A stretch of 64,000 bases of DNA. It comes from Exiguobacterium sp. BMC-KP (lineage in GTDB: Bacteria > Bacillota > Bacilli > Exiguobacteriales > Exiguobacteriaceae). The stretch is taken from positions 1-64,000 of the forward strand of contig NZ_LGIW01000012.1 in the NCBI RefSeq assembly GCF_001275385.1. Direction: 5' to 3'. The position numbers were made by a program, and so were the translations under genes. The notes beneath the pieces were generated by a model, which did no database searches, was not told the DNA's origin, and worked only from the letters and a program-made list of their open reading frames with translations. Shown here piece by piece: positions 23,079 through 34,169 of this stretch; position 1 is the stretch's first letter; every line of letters starts with the position of its first letter.

Positions 23079-25064
23079 ATGGAGTCAGGTCAACAAGTAT
23101 CACCGGAACGAGAACGGCGCATCGTTCGCTTCATTCCATATTTATTAATCGTCGGTCTGCTTCTCGTCGTCGCTGTACGTGAACCGATCATCTCTGCCAT
23201 CGGAGCCGTCGTGACTGCCCTCCTCTTCGGACTGCATCTATTCGAAGAACGCCGTGCACGCAGAGCATGGGAAATGTACGTCGCTGGAATCTCGATGCAA
23301 GTCGAGGAGACAGGACAAGATGCGTTAACGAACATGCCAATCGGGATTTTGTTATACGATGAGGAAACGCTCGTCACGTGGTTTAATGATCCGATGCGGG
23401 AAATCTTCGATGATGTTTCGATGGGACAGACCCTCAATGAGCTCGATCCCCTATTCATCGAGATGGTTGCGACAAATGAGGATCAAGCGACGCTTGAAAT
23501 CGGCGATGCCGTGTATCGCGTCTTTTCGAATCATGAGAATCGAACTTTTTATCTATTCGATATGACGGAAGAAGCACAAGTCGAACAACAACTCGTCGAT
23601 AATCAAACGGTCATCGGTGTCATCTATCTTGATAACTACGATGAGATGACACAAGGTATCGAAGATCAGTTGCGCAGTGAGCTGAACAGTCGGGTTACCC
23701 AACTGTTGAATCACTGGGCAGCCGAACACGGAACGTATATCAAACGGACAGCGTCTGATCGGTATTTCATCGTCACGACAGAAGAGAATCTGCGGATCCT
23801 CGAACGATCGAAGTTCACGATTCTTGATACGGTTCGGGAAGAGACGAGTCAACGGGGTGTCCAGTTGACATTATCGATCGGAATAGGTTGCGGAAGTGAC
23901 CCGATTCCAGCACTTGGTCTGATGGCCCAGTCGAGTCTTGATCTTGCGTTAGGACGGGGAGGCGACCAAGTCGTCATCAAACGGGATGGGAAAGTCCGCT
24001 TTTATGGCGGGAAGACAAATCCGACAGAAAAACGGACGCGTGTCCGGGCACGTGTCATCGCTAACTCACTTCGCGACTTGATGCAGGAATCGAGTCGTGT
24101 CCTAATCATGGGTCACCGGAACCCGGACATGGACTCACTTGGATCATCAATCGGAATCTTGAAGCTTGCGGAAATGAACGATAAGGAAGCTCATATCGTC
24201 TTACCGCCAGAAGAAATCGGGCGTGGGATCCGCCGGATGATGGATGAGATCGCTGAGGTACCGCAACTCGAGACACGTTTCGTCAATGCGTTTCAAGCCG
24301 ATCAATTGATTGACGATCAGACGTTACTCGTCGTCGTCGATACACACAAACCGTCGCTCGTCGTTGTGCCGACGTTACTCGATCGATTCGAGCACATGGT
24401 CGTCATTGACCATCACCGGCGTGGTGAGGATTTCATCGAAGATGCGGTCCTCGTCTATCTCGAGCCATACGCGTCGTCGACGTCAGAACTCGTGACTGAG
24501 CTGATCGAGTATCAACCGACGAATCAAAAGCTATCGATGCTTGAGGCGACGGCGTTACTTGCCGGAATCATCGTCGATACGAAAGGCTTCGCCCTTCGGA
24601 CCGGCTCCCGGACGTTCGATGCTGCATCCTACTTGCGTTCACAAGGCGCTGATACGGTACTCGTGCAAGAGTTCCTCAGTCAGGACCTTGAAACGTACGT
24701 TGAGCAGTCGCATATTCTCGAGCGATCTGAGGTCTACACGGAAGGGATGGCGATTGCGACAGCAGAACCTGGTGTCATTCACGACCAGGTCTTGATTGCA
24801 CAAGCAGCCGATCAACTGCTGTCGCTTCAAGGCATCCGTGCCGCTTTCGTCATCGCGGAACTCCAAGATGGACGGACAGCGATCAGTGCTCGTTCACTTG
24901 GTGAGGTCAATGTCCAGTTAATCATGGAGACGCTCGGTGGCGGTGGTCATTTGACGAATGCGGCGACGCAGATGTCAGAATCGGTCATCACGGTTGCAGA
25001 TGCCTTGCGCAAAGCAATCGATCAATATCTAGAAGATGAGACAAAAGGAGAGGAATCAGAATGA
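23079..25064 (+). CDS. gdpP: Cyclic di-AMP phosphodiesterase GdpP
   Basis: A 661-residue membrane enzyme that hydrolyses c-di-AMP to pApA. Two membrane helices (about 15-50), a PAS-like region, a degenerate GGDEF domain (about 170-300) and a DHH/DHHA1 phosphodiesterase module. The metal motifs are [12 protein letters not shown] (about 346-357), VVDTHKP, and DHHRRGED (about 444); the C-terminal [11 protein letters not shown] motif is near 620. ATG after GAAGGAGGACACG. It overlaps rplI by four bases (ATGA), and with dnaB this is the usual gdpP-rplI-dnaB cluster. Confidence 0.96.
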   Translation: MESGQQVSPERERRIVRFIPYLLIVGLLLVVAVREPIISAIGAVVTALLFGLHLFEERRARRAWEMYVAGISMQVEETGQDALTNMPIGILLYDEETLVTWFNDPMREIFDDVSMGQTLNELDPLFIEMVATNEDQATLEIGDAVYRVFSNHENRTFYLFDMTEEAQVEQQLVDNQTVIGVIYLDNYDEMTQGIEDQLRSELNSRVTQLLNHWAAEHGTYIKRTASDRYFIVTTEENLRILERSKFTILDTVREETSQRGVQLTLSIGIGCGSDPIPALGLMAQSSLDLALGRGGDQVVIKRDGKVRFYGGKTNPTEKRTRVRARVIANSLRDLMQESSRVLIMGHRNPDMDSLGSSIGILKLAEMNDKEAHIVLPPEEIGRGIRRMMDEIAEVPQLETRFVNAFQADQLIDDQTLLVVVDTHKPSLVVVPTLLDRFEHMVVIDHHRRGEDFIEDAVLVYLEPYASSTSELVTELIEYQPTNQKLSMLEATALLAGIIVDTKGFALRTGSRTFDAASYLRSQGADTVLVQEFLSQDLETYVEQSHILERSEVYTEGMAIATAEPGVIHDQVLIAQAADQLLSLQGIRAAFVIAELQDGRTAISARSLGEVNVQLIMETLGGGGHLTNAATQMSESVITVADALRKAIDQYLEDETKGEESE

Positions 25065-25504
25065 AGGTTATTTTCTTACAAGATGTAAAAGGACAAGGTA
25101 AAGCAGGAGACGTCAAAGACGTCGCCGATGCTTATGCAAATAACGTACTCTTCAAGAAAAAGTTGGCGCGTCCTGCGACGACTGGCAACTTGAAACAACA
25201 TGAAGCGCACGAACGTAAAGCAGCAGAAGAAGCAAAACAGAACTTACTTGACGCGCAAGCGTTAAAAGAAAAGATCGAAAAAGAGACGATCGTCGTTTCG
25301 ACGAAAGCCGGAGAAGGCGGTCGCGTCTTTGGTTCGGTCACAAGCAAACAGATTGCTGAAGCACTCAAGAGCATGGGCTACAAGATCGATAAACGCAAAA
25401 TCGAGCTCGAGCATCCGATCAAGGCACTCGGCTTTACGAAAGTACCATTGAAGTTACACAACGAAGTGACAGCGACGCTGAACGTTCAGGTCAAAGAGGC
25501 GTGA
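25061..25504 (+). CDS. rplI: 50S ribosomal protein L9
   Basis: 147 residues, beginning [21 protein letters not shown] with the N-terminal L9 domain, a long connecting helix, and a C-terminal RNA-binding domain ([23 protein letters not shown]). It binds 23S rRNA domain V at the base of the L1 stalk. Coupled to gdpP by the ATGA overlap. Confidence 0.98.
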   Translation: MKVIFLQDVKGQGKAGDVKDVADAYANNVLFKKKLARPATTGNLKQHEAHERKAAEEAKQNLLDAQALKEKIEKETIVVSTKAGEGGRVFGSVTSKQIAEALKSMGYKIDKRKIELEHPIKALGFTKVPLKLHNEVTATLNVQVKEA

Positions 25505-25523
25505 GTAGAAAAGGGGATCGGTG

Positions 25524-26876
25524 ATGAGTGAAGTCATGCAAAATATGCCTCCCCAAAGTATCGAGGCAGAACAAGCCGTCCTAGGGGCGATCATGATTGA
25601 TGCGGATCGTTTGATCAGTGCATCGGAACGTTTGTTACCGCAGGACTTTTACCGTGCCTCTCACCAACGGATCTTCGAAGCGATGCTCGTGTTGTCCGAC
25701 CGAGGCGAAGCAATCGACCTCGTCACAGTGACAGCCGAGCTAAGCACGCTTGGGATCTTAGATGAGATCGGTGGTCTACCGTATCTAGCGGAACTAGCCG
25801 AAGGTGTACCAACCGCAGCCAACATCAATTACTACGTCAATGTCGTTGATCAGAAGTCGACGCTTCGACGTCTGATTCGGACGGCAGGCGAAATCGTCAC
25901 TGACGGATATGAGCGACAAAATGAGGTCGATGTCCTGCTGAATGAAGCAGAGCGGAAGATTCTCGAAGTATCACAAGGAAAAGGAAGTGCGAGCTTCATT
26001 CCGATCTCGGACGTCTTGACGAGTGCCTATGCAACGATTGATAAATTGCATAAGCAAAGCGGCGAGACGACGGGTATTCCGACAGGTTTCCAAGATCTCG
26101 ATAAGATGACGGCTGGGTTCCAGCGTAACGATTTAATCATCGTTGCAGCACGTCCATCGGTCGGGAAGACCGCCTTCGCCTTGAATATCTCGCAAAACGT
26201 CGCAACACGTGCTGACGAGAATGTCGCCATCTTTAGTCTTGAGATGGGTGCCGAGCAGCTCGTCATGCGGATGCTCTGTGCCGAAGGAAACGTCGACGCC
26301 CAGCGTCTGCGGACCGGTCAACTTGAAGAAGAGGACTGGGGTAAGTTATCGCTTGCGATGAGTAATCTCTCTCAAGCCGGTATCTACATCGACGATACAC
26401 CTGGTATTCGTGTCAACGACATCCGGGCAAAATGCCGTCGTTTGAAGCAGGAGCATGGTCTTGGCATGATCATGATCGATTACTTGCAGTTGATTCAAGG
26501 GAATGGTCGCTCAAGCGACAACCGCCAACAAGAGGTTTCGGAAATTTCCCGTTCCTTGAAATCGCTCGCGCGGGAACTCGAAGTCCCTGTCATCGCCCTA
26601 TCTCAGCTCTCTCGTGGTGTTGAGAGTCGTCAAGATAAGCGACCGATGATGTCGGATATCCGGGAATCGGGAGCGATTGAGCAAGATGCCGATATCGTCG
26701 CCTTCTTGTACCGTGACGATTACTACAATAAAGAAACGGAAGATGCGAATACGATTGAGATCATCATTGCGAAACAGCGGAATGGTCCAACCGGTACCGT
26801 CAAACTTGCCTTCCGAAAAGAATTCAACAAGTTCGTGGATCTCGAGCCAAGCAACTCGTACGCGCCACCAGCTTAA
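25524..26876 (+). CDS. dnaB: Replicative DNA helicase DnaB (DnaC of Bacillus)
   Basis: 450-residue hexameric 5'-3' helicase of the replisome. The N-terminal DnaB domain (PPQSIEAEQAVLGAIMID) is followed by a RecA-like motor with Walker A ARPSVGKTAF, Walker B MIMIDYLQLI, and ESGAIEQDADIV. Start ATG at 25524; a GTG three bases before it is in frame. Named dnaC in Bacillus subtilis. Followed by a strong terminator. Confidence 0.97.
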   Translation: MSEVMQNMPPQSIEAEQAVLGAIMIDADRLISASERLLPQDFYRASHQRIFEAMLVLSDRGEAIDLVTVTAELSTLGILDEIGGLPYLAELAEGVPTAANINYYVNVVDQKSTLRRLIRTAGEIVTDGYERQNEVDVLLNEAERKILEVSQGKGSASFIPISDVLTSAYATIDKLHKQSGETTGIPTGFQDLDKMTAGFQRNDLIIVAARPSVGKTAFALNISQNVATRADENVAIFSLEMGAEQLVMRMLCAEGNVDAQRLRTGQLEEEDWGKLSLAMSNLSQAGIYIDDTPGIRVNDIRAKCRRLKQEHGLGMIMIDYLQLIQGNGRSSDNRQQEVSEISRSLKSLARELEVPVIALSQLSRGVESRQDKRPMMSDIRESGAIEQDADIVAFLYRDDYYNKETEDANTIEIIIAKQRNGPTGTVKLAFRKEFNKFVDLEPSNSYAPPA

Positions 26877-26879
26877 TCT

Positions 26880-26929
26880 AAGCTACGTCTTGTCTTCGAT
26901 TGATCGGAGACAAAACGTAGCTTTTTTTG
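26880..26929 (+). terminator. Terminator after dnaB
   Basis: AAGCTACGTCTTGTCTTCGAT pairs imperfectly with ATCGGAGACAAAACGTAGCTT, followed by seven T residues. Confidence 0.9.
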
Positions 26930-26971
26930 TTTTCACCTAAAGATTCTCAGTTTATTCATCAAAAACGATAA

Positions 26972-27015
26972 TTAAACGAACGAAAGAGAATTGTAACAAT
27001 TAATTGTTCGGTATT
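26972..27015. promoter_or_regulatory. Candidate PurR operator (two inverted PurBoxes)
   Basis: ACGAACGAA (26976-26984) and ATTGTTCGG (27003-27011) hold the CGAAC core in opposite orientations, with 24 bases between the cores. This closely fits the inverted PurBox pair (CCGAACAAT type) bound by PurR in Bacillales. The second box ends just upstream of the -35 hexamer of purA, and purA is a known PurR target in Bacillus. Confidence 0.6.
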
Positions 27016-27018
27016 TGG

Positions 27019-27047
27019 TTGACTTCTTTTTTTTATCGCGTTACACT
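27019..27047 (+). promoter_or_regulatory. Promoter of purA
   Basis: TTGACT (27019-27024), a 17-base spacer, TACACT (27042-27047), about 40 bases before the purA start. Confidence 0.65.
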
Positions 27048-27087
27048 TAGTCGTGGTTTTGAATCGTACGTGGAGGTGGATGATAAG

Positions 27088-28380
27088 ATGTCATCAGTAG
27101 TAGTAGTCGGAACACAGTGGGGCGACGAAGGAAAAGGGAAAATTACCGATTTTCTTTCAAAACAAGCCGATGTCGTAGCACGTTATCAAGGTGGAGACAA
27201 TGCAGGACATACGATCGTATTCAATAACGAGACGTACAAATTGCACTTGATCCCATCAGGTATTTTTTACTCGGATAAGAAATGTGTCATCGGGAACGGT
27301 CTTGTCGTTAACCCGAAATCACTCGTCAAGGAATTGAAGTATCTACACGATCGTGGTGTCTCAACGGATAACTTGTTAATTTCGAATCGGGCGCATGTCA
27401 TCTTGCCGTATCATCAGTTGCAGGATCAGTTAGAAGAAGAAGCGAAAGGCGACGCGAAAGTCGGAACGACGCTAAAAGGAATCGGACCGTGTTACATGGA
27501 TAAAGCAGCACGAATCGGCATCCGGATGGCAGACTTGCTCGACAAAGAAACGTTCGCTGAGAAGTTGAAGATCGTTCTCGATCAAAAGAACCGGATGTTC
27601 ACGAAGATGTATGACGCTGAACCTATCGCGTTCGACGAGATCTTCGAAGAGTACTACGCGTATGGACAAGAGTTCGCGAAATACGTCTGCGATACATCCG
27701 TCGTCGTCAACGATAGCCTTGATCACGGCGAAAAAGTGTTGTTTGAAGGTGCGCAAGGTGTCTTACTCGACCTTGACCACGGAACGTACCCGTTCGTTAC
27801 ATCATCGAACGCATCTGCCGGTGGTGTCGCATCAGGTGTCGGTGTCGGTCCAGCCCGGATCGACCACGTCGTCGGTGTCTGTAAAGCATACACGTCACGT
27901 GTCGGTGATGGTCCGTTCCCAACTGAATTGTTTGATGATATCGGTCATCAAATCCGTGAAGTCGGTCGTGAATACGGTACGACAACAGGACGTCCGCGTC
28001 GTGTCGGTTGGTTCGACTCAGTCGTCGTTCGCCACTCACGTCGTACAAGTGGTTTGACGGACCTTGCGCTTAACTCGATCGACGTTTTGACAGGACTTGA
28101 AACGTTGAAGATCTGTACATCATACGAATTCAACGGTAAACAGATCGATGAGTACCCAGCAAGCTTCCGTGATCTTGAAGCATGTGTGCCAGTCTACGAA
28201 GAACTGCCGGGCTGGAAAGAGGACATCACAGGTGTCCGTCGCTTTGAAGATCTACCATTAAACGCACAGAACTACGTTAAGCGGATTGCAGATCTCACAG
28301 GGATCTCACTCGTCACATTCTCGGTCGGACCAGGTCGTGAACAGACAGTCGTCTTACGTGATCTCTACGAAGAAGCATAA
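27088..28380 (+). CDS. purA: Adenylosuccinate synthase
   Basis: 430 residues. It makes adenylosuccinate from IMP, aspartate and GTP, the first committed step to AMP. The P-loop [15 protein letters not shown] is at the N-terminus, GGDNAGHTI follows, and [10 protein letters not shown] and RPRRVGWFD lie further on. The ATG at 27088 follows GAGGTGG. A longer frame reaching 27004 would overlap the promoter and is not used. Confidence 0.98.
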   Translation: MSSVVVVGTQWGDEGKGKITDFLSKQADVVARYQGGDNAGHTIVFNNETYKLHLIPSGIFYSDKKCVIGNGLVVNPKSLVKELKYLHDRGVSTDNLLISNRAHVILPYHQLQDQLEEEAKGDAKVGTTLKGIGPCYMDKAARIGIRMADLLDKETFAEKLKIVLDQKNRMFTKMYDAEPIAFDEIFEEYYAYGQEFAKYVCDTSVVVNDSLDHGEKVLFEGAQGVLLDLDHGTYPFVTSSNASAGGVASGVGVGPARIDHVVGVCKAYTSRVGDGPFPTELFDDIGHQIREVGREYGTTTGRPRRVGWFDSVVVRHSRRTSGLTDLALNSIDVLTGLETLKICTSYEFNGKQIDEYPASFRDLEACVPVYEELPGWKEDITGVRRFEDLPLNAQNYVKRIADLTGISLVTFSVGPGREQTVVLRDLYEEA

Positions 28381-28389
28381 GTCGTTTCG

Positions 28390-28423
28390 ACAGTCTCTTG
28401 CACCCTGCAAGAGGCTGTTTTTT
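28390..28423 (+). terminator. Terminator after purA
   Basis: ACAGTCTCTTGCA, loop CCC, TGCAAGAGGCTGT, then T residues. Confidence 0.9.
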
Positions 28424-28434
28424 GTGCAGAATGG

Positions 28435-28464
28435 TTCACAAACGGAAGCAAAAACAGGTATACT
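28435..28464 (+). promoter_or_regulatory. Candidate promoter of the wal operon
   Basis: TTCACA (28435-28440), an 18-base spacer, TATACT (28459-28464). The segment AAAAACAGGTATACTAGAT recurs in altered form about 110 bases downstream (28559-28578, with TAAAAT). That may be a second, weaker promoter. Confidence 0.5.
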
Positions 28465-28472
28465 AGATACAG

Positions 28473-28488
28473 TGTTTCACGTGGAACC
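28473..28488. other. parS-like site in the wal leader
   Basis: TGTTTCACGTGGAACC matches the parS consensus at 14 of 16 positions. It lies just downstream of the probable wal transcription start. Downstream to walR the leader also holds the GTGGCG/CGCCAC hairpin (28518-28543). Confidence 0.65.
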
Positions 28489-28608
28489 TCTCCCGTGAGA
28501 CGACGAACAGCAGAGAGAGTGGCGCCGGGAGTTTCCGTCGCCACCTTTCTATATGCCGAAAAAACAGGTAAAATAGATTGAACAGAAATTTTTAAGGGGG
28601 CACACCCA

Positions 28609-29316
28609 GTGACGGAACGTAAAATTCTAGTCGTCGATGACGAGTTACCGATTGCAGATATACTCAAGTTTAAATTAGAAAAAGAAGGCTACCAGGTCGC
28701 AATTGCAAACGACGGCGTGGAGGCATTAGAAAAATTCGAAGAGTTCAAACCCGATTTGATGTTACTTGACATCATGCTTCCATTAATGGACGGGATGGAG
28801 GTCTGCCGGGAAGTCCGGAAGACGTCGAAGATTCCAATCATCATGTTGACAGCGAAGGATTCTGAGATTGATACGGTGCTTGGTCTTGAGCTTGGCGCGA
28901 ACGATTACGTGACGAAGCCATTTAGCTCGCGTGAATTACTTGCCCGTGTCAAAGTCCACCTCCGTAACACGAGTCCGGAAGCGACACCACAACCTGCTGG
29001 TCCAGGTCCACTCAAGGTTGGAGAACTGTATATCGATACGAATTCGCATACAGTGACACGCAAGGATCAAAAAATCGAGCTGACGCAACGTGAGTTCGAA
29101 TTGTTGCACTACCTCGCGAAAAACATCGGTCAAGTCATGACACGTGAGCATTTGCTGCAAACGGTCTGGGGCTATGACTACTTCGGTGATGTCCGGACGG
29201 TTGACGTCACGGTGCGTCGTCTCCGTGAGAAAGTCGAAGACAACCCAAGTACGCCAGTCTATATCATGACGCGTCGTGGTGTTGGCTACTATCTCCAAGA
29301 CGGGGAGAATGAATAA
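28609..29316 (+). CDS. walR: Response regulator WalR (YycF)
   Basis: A 235-residue OmpR-family regulator of cell-wall metabolism, usually essential. The receiver domain has the acidic pair VVDDE and the phosphoacceptor D54 (LLDIMLP). The C-terminal winged helix contains [19 protein letters not shown]. It starts with GTG after AAGGGGG. First gene of the five-gene wal operon. Confidence 0.97.
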   Translation: MTERKILVVDDELPIADILKFKLEKEGYQVAIANDGVEALEKFEEFKPDLMLLDIMLPLMDGMEVCREVRKTSKIPIIMLTAKDSEIDTVLGLELGANDYVTKPFSSRELLARVKVHLRNTSPEATPQPAGPGPLKVGELYIDTNSHTVTRKDQKIELTQREFELLHYLAKNIGQVMTREHLLQTVWGYDYFGDVRTVDVTVRRLREKVEDNPSTPVYIMTRRGVGYYLQDGENE

Positions 29317-29318
29317 CG

Positions 29319-31169
29319 ATGTTAAAAGGAACGAACTTCTTTAAGTCCATCCAATGGAAACTCGTCGTTATCTATGCCTTATTGATTTTAGTGGCGATGC
29401 AGGTCATTGGCGTCTATTTCGTTCGTTCCCTTGAAAAGCAGTACATTACGAACTTCTCGAAGTCGGTCGAAGACCGGGCAGGTCTTGTCGCCTATAACGT
29501 CGGGAAGGAATTCGATAAAACAGGCGATGATGACGCCTCCAAGCGGCAGTTGTCCCAATCACTAGGGCAACTGCTGTCTGAGTTTAGTAATGGCTCCACC
29601 TCAAGGAACGACATCCTCGAAGTCCAGATCATTGACCAGGACTCGATCATCCAAGCGACATCGGATAACGAGAACCAATCAGCGGTCGGACAACGAGCGA
29701 CGAATTCACTGATTAAAAAAGCGCAGGCAACGAGCTCGACCCGGACGGACACCGTGCTTGATCCGGAATCAGAGGATAAGATTCGGATCTTTGCTGTACC
29801 GGTCACCTCGGAACGAGATGGTGTGACGACCGGGATGATTTACGTCCGTGCTTCGATGGAGTCGATCTATTCGCAGATGCAACAGGTCACGCGGATTCTT
29901 GCGACCGGAACGGTCATCGCTCTCGTCATCACGTCGATTCTCGGTGTCTTGCTGTCACGGACGATCACGCGTCCGATTTCCGATATGCGGCGTCAAGCAA
30001 TCGAAATGCGACGCGGGAACTTCTCGCGGAAGGTTAAGGTCTATTCGGACGATGAGATCGGGCAACTTGCTCGTTCCTTCAACGAATTAACAGATGAACT
30101 ACTCGAAGCGAACGCGACGACGGAAGCCGAACGACGAAAGTTGACGAGCGTCCTCGAGAACATGACGGACGGCGTCATCGCGACGGACCGGACGCTGCGC
30201 GTCATTTTAATGAACGATCAAGCGAAGGATATCGTCGGTGCAGATGATGCGAGCGTCGTCGGAACGAACTTGAAGGACTTACTGGCACTTGGTGACGATT
30301 TCATGATCCCGGAAGACGGCACGATGCCACCGCGTCTACTTGATTTCAGTAGTGAAGATGAACTGTTCCTCGTTCGGGCATTCTTCTCGCCCGTCAAGAA
30401 ACACAGTGGTCCGATTACCGGTATGATCGTCGTCTTACATGACGTCACGGAACAGGAGCAAGTCGAACAAGATCGTCGCGAATTCGTCGCGAACGTCAGT
30501 CACGAGCTCCGGACACCGCTGACGACGATGCGCAGCTACCTCGAAGCCTTAGCAGAAGGAGCGTATCAAGACGAGGAACTCGCACCACGTTTCCTTGAGA
30601 CGACACAAAATGAGACGGAACGGATGATTCGCCTCGTCACCGATCTCTTACAACTGTCGAAGATGGACAGTAAGGAATACAAGATGAACAAGGTCCGCTT
30701 CGATTACATTCAGTTCTTGAATGAGATTCTCGATCGCCATGACATGACGAAACCGGAACGGATTCGTTTCCGTCGTAAGATCATGAAGCGGAAAGTCTAC
30801 ATCCGTGGCGATCAGGATAAACTGATCCAAGTCGCAGACAACATTCTGACGAACGCGATCAAGTACTCACCGGAAGGCGGCACGATCACCGTTCGGACGA
30901 TGCTCCGAGCAAAACGGATCGTCATCAGCATCAAGGATGAGGGTGTCGGGATTCCGAAAGCGAATCTCCAAAAAATCTTTGAACGCTTCTATCGTGTTGA
31001 TAAAGCCCGTGCCCGTAAAATCGGCGGAACCGGTCTTGGTCTGTCGATTGCGAAAGACGTCGTTTCGGCACATGGTGGCGACATCTGGGCAGAAAGTGAA
31101 TGGGGACGCGGCACGACGATTTACTTCACGCTTCCGTATGAGGTGATCGAAGAGGTGGATGCCGGATGA
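29319..31169 (+). CDS. walK: Sensor histidine kinase WalK (YycG)
   Basis: A 616-residue sensor kinase for WalR. Membrane helices at about 14-34 and 190-212 flank an extracellular PAS-like domain; HAMP (about 213-265), cytoplasmic PAS (about 275-380), HisKA with phosphoacceptor H395 (ANVSHELRTPL), and HATPase with GGTGLGLSIAKD follow. It starts two bases after walR and overlaps walH by ATGA. Confidence 0.97.
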   Translation: MLKGTNFFKSIQWKLVVIYALLILVAMQVIGVYFVRSLEKQYITNFSKSVEDRAGLVAYNVGKEFDKTGDDDASKRQLSQSLGQLLSEFSNGSTSRNDILEVQIIDQDSIIQATSDNENQSAVGQRATNSLIKKAQATSSTRTDTVLDPESEDKIRIFAVPVTSERDGVTTGMIYVRASMESIYSQMQQVTRILATGTVIALVITSILGVLLSRTITRPISDMRRQAIEMRRGNFSRKVKVYSDDEIGQLARSFNELTDELLEANATTEAERRKLTSVLENMTDGVIATDRTLRVILMNDQAKDIVGADDASVVGTNLKDLLALGDDFMIPEDGTMPPRLLDFSSEDELFLVRAFFSPVKKHSGPITGMIVVLHDVTEQEQVEQDRREFVANVSHELRTPLTTMRSYLEALAEGAYQDEELAPRFLETTQNETERMIRLVTDLLQLSKMDSKEYKMNKVRFDYIQFLNEILDRHDMTKPERIRFRRKIMKRKVYIRGDQDKLIQVADNILTNAIKYSPEGGTITVRTMLRAKRIVISIKDEGVGIPKANLQKIFERFYRVDKARARKIGGTGLGLSIAKDVVSAHGGDIWAESEWGRGTTIYFTLPYEVIEEVDAG

Positions 31170-32482
31170 AGAAACAACACTGGAGTTCGCTGTTACTCGT
31201 TCTGCTCGTTGCCGGTTCGATCGCTCAGACAGCGATGCTCTGGACCTATCATCCAAGCAGTGAATCGATCGAGCGGGAACAGGTCTCGTTCAACGAGATT
31301 GATGCCTCGAAGACGATTGAAAGCAACCAACTGATTAATCCAGAACTACTCGTCTATACGGATCAGGAAGGGATCTATCAGACGCAAATCATCGGTCGGA
31401 CCTTCCTCAACCGAATCGGTGCGTCGTTTAACATCGGTGTCCTTGTCCTGACCGATAAAGCAAATAATATTCCAGTCGGTGACCGAAGCGTCGAGATGAT
31501 TTTTCCGACGCCAATCAGTGCGACGATTCTTGAAGAGTTACTCGGAGAAAAACAAATCGCCTTTTCGGAACCGATCAAACGGCTCTATTTACTCGATTAT
31601 GATGGACCAATCCTCCGTCTCGAGTCGGCGACCGGTCGCCTGAAAGACTTCAAGCTCGTCGGCGATGAGACGGTTCTGAAGCGACTGTTCGCGCATGATA
31701 AGAAAAAACCGATGACACGCGTCGAGTTCAAAGGTGGCGATTATACGTATGTCGCGAGCGGTACGACACGTCTGGAGCAAGTCTTCGTCTACGACGAGGT
31801 CGGGCAATCGCCCAAACCACTCGACCGCATCCGCAGTGCCTTTTTTGCGGAGAATTCGAACGTCCAGCAAATCAAGAGTCGGGACGATCTCGATGTTTTG
31901 ACGGACGGCGTCAGTGTTTCGACGTATGACCGAAACTACAATGTGTACCGCTTCAATACGTTATCGCCGAACACCCAAAGCTCGACCGTCGATTACAGCA
32001 CCCTCGTTAGCTATGTCAATATTCATGGGGGCTGGCTTGATCAAGATACGCAACGCAGTGGCTTCCGCTATTACTTCGATCAGATGAGTAAGAAGGATGA
32101 TGAACAGACAGCAACGTTCCGGTTGTACTTGAACCGCTATCCGGTGTTCGGAGAGAGCGGTCCGCTACTCGAACAGACGAAGTTCGATCTTGCGACACTT
32201 AAGATCATGTATGAGGAAAATCAAGTCCGGTCACTCAGTCGTAGCATGCTTCGGGCGAAGCGGAAGCTCATCCTTCGGGAAGAGACGGTACCGGCTGTTG
32301 AAACGGTCCTCGAACGTCTCAAGCGCGCCGATCTCCTGACAGAGATCAGTGGAATCCGGATCGGATATGAGATGACGTATAAGATTTCAACGAGTCGCTA
32401 CGCCGTTTTTGAGCCAACATGGTTCATTAAGATTGATGGTGTCTGGCAATCGATCAATCAAGCTGTCGGGAATGAGGGGTGA
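31166..32482 (+). CDS. walH: WalKR regulatory protein WalH (YycH)
   Basis: 438 residues with one N-terminal membrane helix (about 7-25, SLLLVLLVAGSIAQTAMLW) and a large extracellular domain. In Bacillus, WalH and WalI contact WalK in the membrane and modulate its activity. Identified mainly by position in the operon and the typical N-anchored architecture. It overlaps walK by ATGA. Confidence 0.92.
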   Translation: MKKQHWSSLLLVLLVAGSIAQTAMLWTYHPSSESIEREQVSFNEIDASKTIESNQLINPELLVYTDQEGIYQTQIIGRTFLNRIGASFNIGVLVLTDKANNIPVGDRSVEMIFPTPISATILEELLGEKQIAFSEPIKRLYLLDYDGPILRLESATGRLKDFKLVGDETVLKRLFAHDKKKPMTRVEFKGGDYTYVASGTTRLEQVFVYDEVGQSPKPLDRIRSAFFAENSNVQQIKSRDDLDVLTDGVSVSTYDRNYNVYRFNTLSPNTQSSTVDYSTLVSYVNIHGGWLDQDTQRSGFRYYFDQMSKKDDEQTATFRLYLNRYPVFGESGPLLEQTKFDLATLKIMYEENQVRSLSRSMLRAKRKLILREETVPAVETVLERLKRADLLTEISGIRIGYEMTYKISTSRYAVFEPTWFIKIDGVWQSINQAVGNEG

Positions 32483-32488
32483 GGATGA

Positions 32489-33325
32489 ATGGACTGGAGT
32501 AAAGCGAAGACCTTATTGATGCTGACCTTTTTGATCCTGAACGTCTACCTCGCCATTCAATTGATGGACCGGATGGTCGAGCCGCGGATCGTCGCAACGA
32601 GCGCGACCGGTAAATCAATCTTGAAGGATCGCCAAATCGATGAGAAGAAACTGCAGCCGGTCACGCGTGACATCGGTTATTTAACAGCCGAAGTCGACGC
32701 GCGGACGCTGGCACCACTTGCGAGTTCACCGATTCGTGACGCGGTCGCCTCCGTCAAAAATGATGTCGAGTGGTCGGTTCGTCTAACGAAACCGTATCAA
32801 CTCGAAGCGAAGACGATGCGGGATTCCGCCTCATCATTCGTGCAAGCATCAGTCCGGTACGGCGCCGAATATACATTTTGGAAGTATGATAGTAAGTATC
32901 AGGAGATGACATTCGTTCAGACGTATAAAGGACAACCGCTCTATTCGACACCACAACAATCGCGTGAAGATGACGCGATGATTGGACCGTCCTTACTTGT
33001 CTTGCAGCTGAATGATGCGAAGGAAATCGTCAGCTACAAACAACGCCACTTGAACAAGGTCGTCCGTCAAGCACAGGACGTGACGTTATTATCGGCAAGT
33101 GAAGCCATCGTCCAGTTGTCGGAACAAGGCTTGTTCCCGGCATCGAAGCGGTTAACGAGTCACAAGCTCGGGTATTTCTGTCTCGTCACGGAAGGAACGG
33201 AATCAGTCCAAATCCTACCGCCGACGTGGCAAATCGAACTCGATAATGAAGAAGTCTACTTCGTCAATGCGATTGACGGCGGTGTCCAGACCGTCGAACG
33301 ATTGGATACAGTCTCAAAGAAATGA
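32489..33325 (+). CDS. walI: WalKR regulatory protein WalI (YycI)
   Basis: 278 residues. N-terminal signal-anchor [21 protein letters not shown] is typical of YycI, followed by an extracellular region. Partner of WalH in tuning WalK. It starts six bases after walH, and walJ follows. Confidence 0.92.
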   Translation: MDWSKAKTLLMLTFLILNVYLAIQLMDRMVEPRIVATSATGKSILKDRQIDEKKLQPVTRDIGYLTAEVDARTLAPLASSPIRDAVASVKNDVEWSVRLTKPYQLEAKTMRDSASSFVQASVRYGAEYTFWKYDSKYQEMTFVQTYKGQPLYSTPQQSREDDAMIGPSLLVLQLNDAKEIVSYKQRHLNKVVRQAQDVTLLSASEAIVQLSEQGLFPASKRLTSHKLGYFCLVTEGTESVQILPPTWQIELDNEEVYFVNAIDGGVQTVERLDTVSKK

Positions 33326-33335
33326 GGAATGCACG

Positions 33336-34127
33336 ATGAGCCTACACTACAGCGTCATGGCCAGTGGCTCGACGGGGAACGCCCTCTATATCGAAAGTGA
33401 ACAGACCCGTTTGCTCGTCGACGCGGGACTGACCGGCAAGGCGATGCTCGCCTTGTTCGACCAGATCGATCGGTCACCGCATGGCATCGATGGTCTGTTC
33501 GTCACCCATGAGCACTCCGACCATATCAAAGGCGTCGGCATCATGGCACGCAAGTACAATATTCCGCTCTATGCCAATGAAAAGACGTGGGCGGCGATGG
33601 AAGCGAAGATCGGCAAAATCGATCCGGCGCTTAAGTTCCTCTGGGAAGTCGGAGAGATCAAGCAGTTCGGTGACATCGAAGTTGAATCGTTCAACGTCAG
33701 TCACGATGCGGCGGACCCGATGTTCTTCCAGTTCGCCCATGAAGGAAAACGATTGGCACACATTACGGATACCGGGTACGTCTCGGACCGGATGAAAGGT
33801 GTCATTCGCGGCGCCGATGCCTATATTTTTGAAGCGAACCATGATATCGGCATGCTTCAGATGGGACATTATCCGTGGAGCGTCAAACGGCGGATCCTCG
33901 GCGATTACGGACACGTCTCGAACGAGGACGCGGCGATCGCGATGAGCGAGGTCCTTGATGACCGGACGAAACGGATCCACATGGCCCACTTGAGCAAGGA
34001 TAATAACATGAAGGAACTCGCCCGGATGAGCGTCTCCCAGACGCTCGCAAGCCGTGACGTCGATCTGAGTAAGATTCAGCTCCTCGACACGGACCCGGTC
34101 ATTCCAACGCCACTCCTGAAGCTTTGA
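33336..34127 (+). CDS. walJ: Metallo-beta-lactamase-fold hydrolase WalJ (YycJ)
   Basis: 263 residues with the metallo-beta-lactamase motif [10 protein letters not shown] (about 48-57). An earlier glycine-rich [12 protein letters not shown] segment and later VSHDAADP and HLSKDNN contribute to the metal site. Family members are nuclease-like or phosphodiesterase-like and are linked to replication-cell wall coordination. The ATG at 33336 follows a GAGGAATGCACG site. An in-frame upstream extension would overlap walI. Confidence 0.95.
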   Translation: MSLHYSVMASGSTGNALYIESEQTRLLVDAGLTGKAMLALFDQIDRSPHGIDGLFVTHEHSDHIKGVGIMARKYNIPLYANEKTWAAMEAKIGKIDPALKFLWEVGEIKQFGDIEVESFNVSHDAADPMFFQFAHEGKRLAHITDTGYVSDRMKGVIRGADAYIFEANHDIGMLQMGHYPWSVKRRILGDYGHVSNEDAAIAMSEVLDDRTKRIHMAHLSKDNNMKELARMSVSQTLASRDVDLSKIQLLDTDPVIPTPLLKL

Positions 34128-34169
34128 TTATGGGAAATTACTGAATATGCTCAAAAGACCCCCACATTT

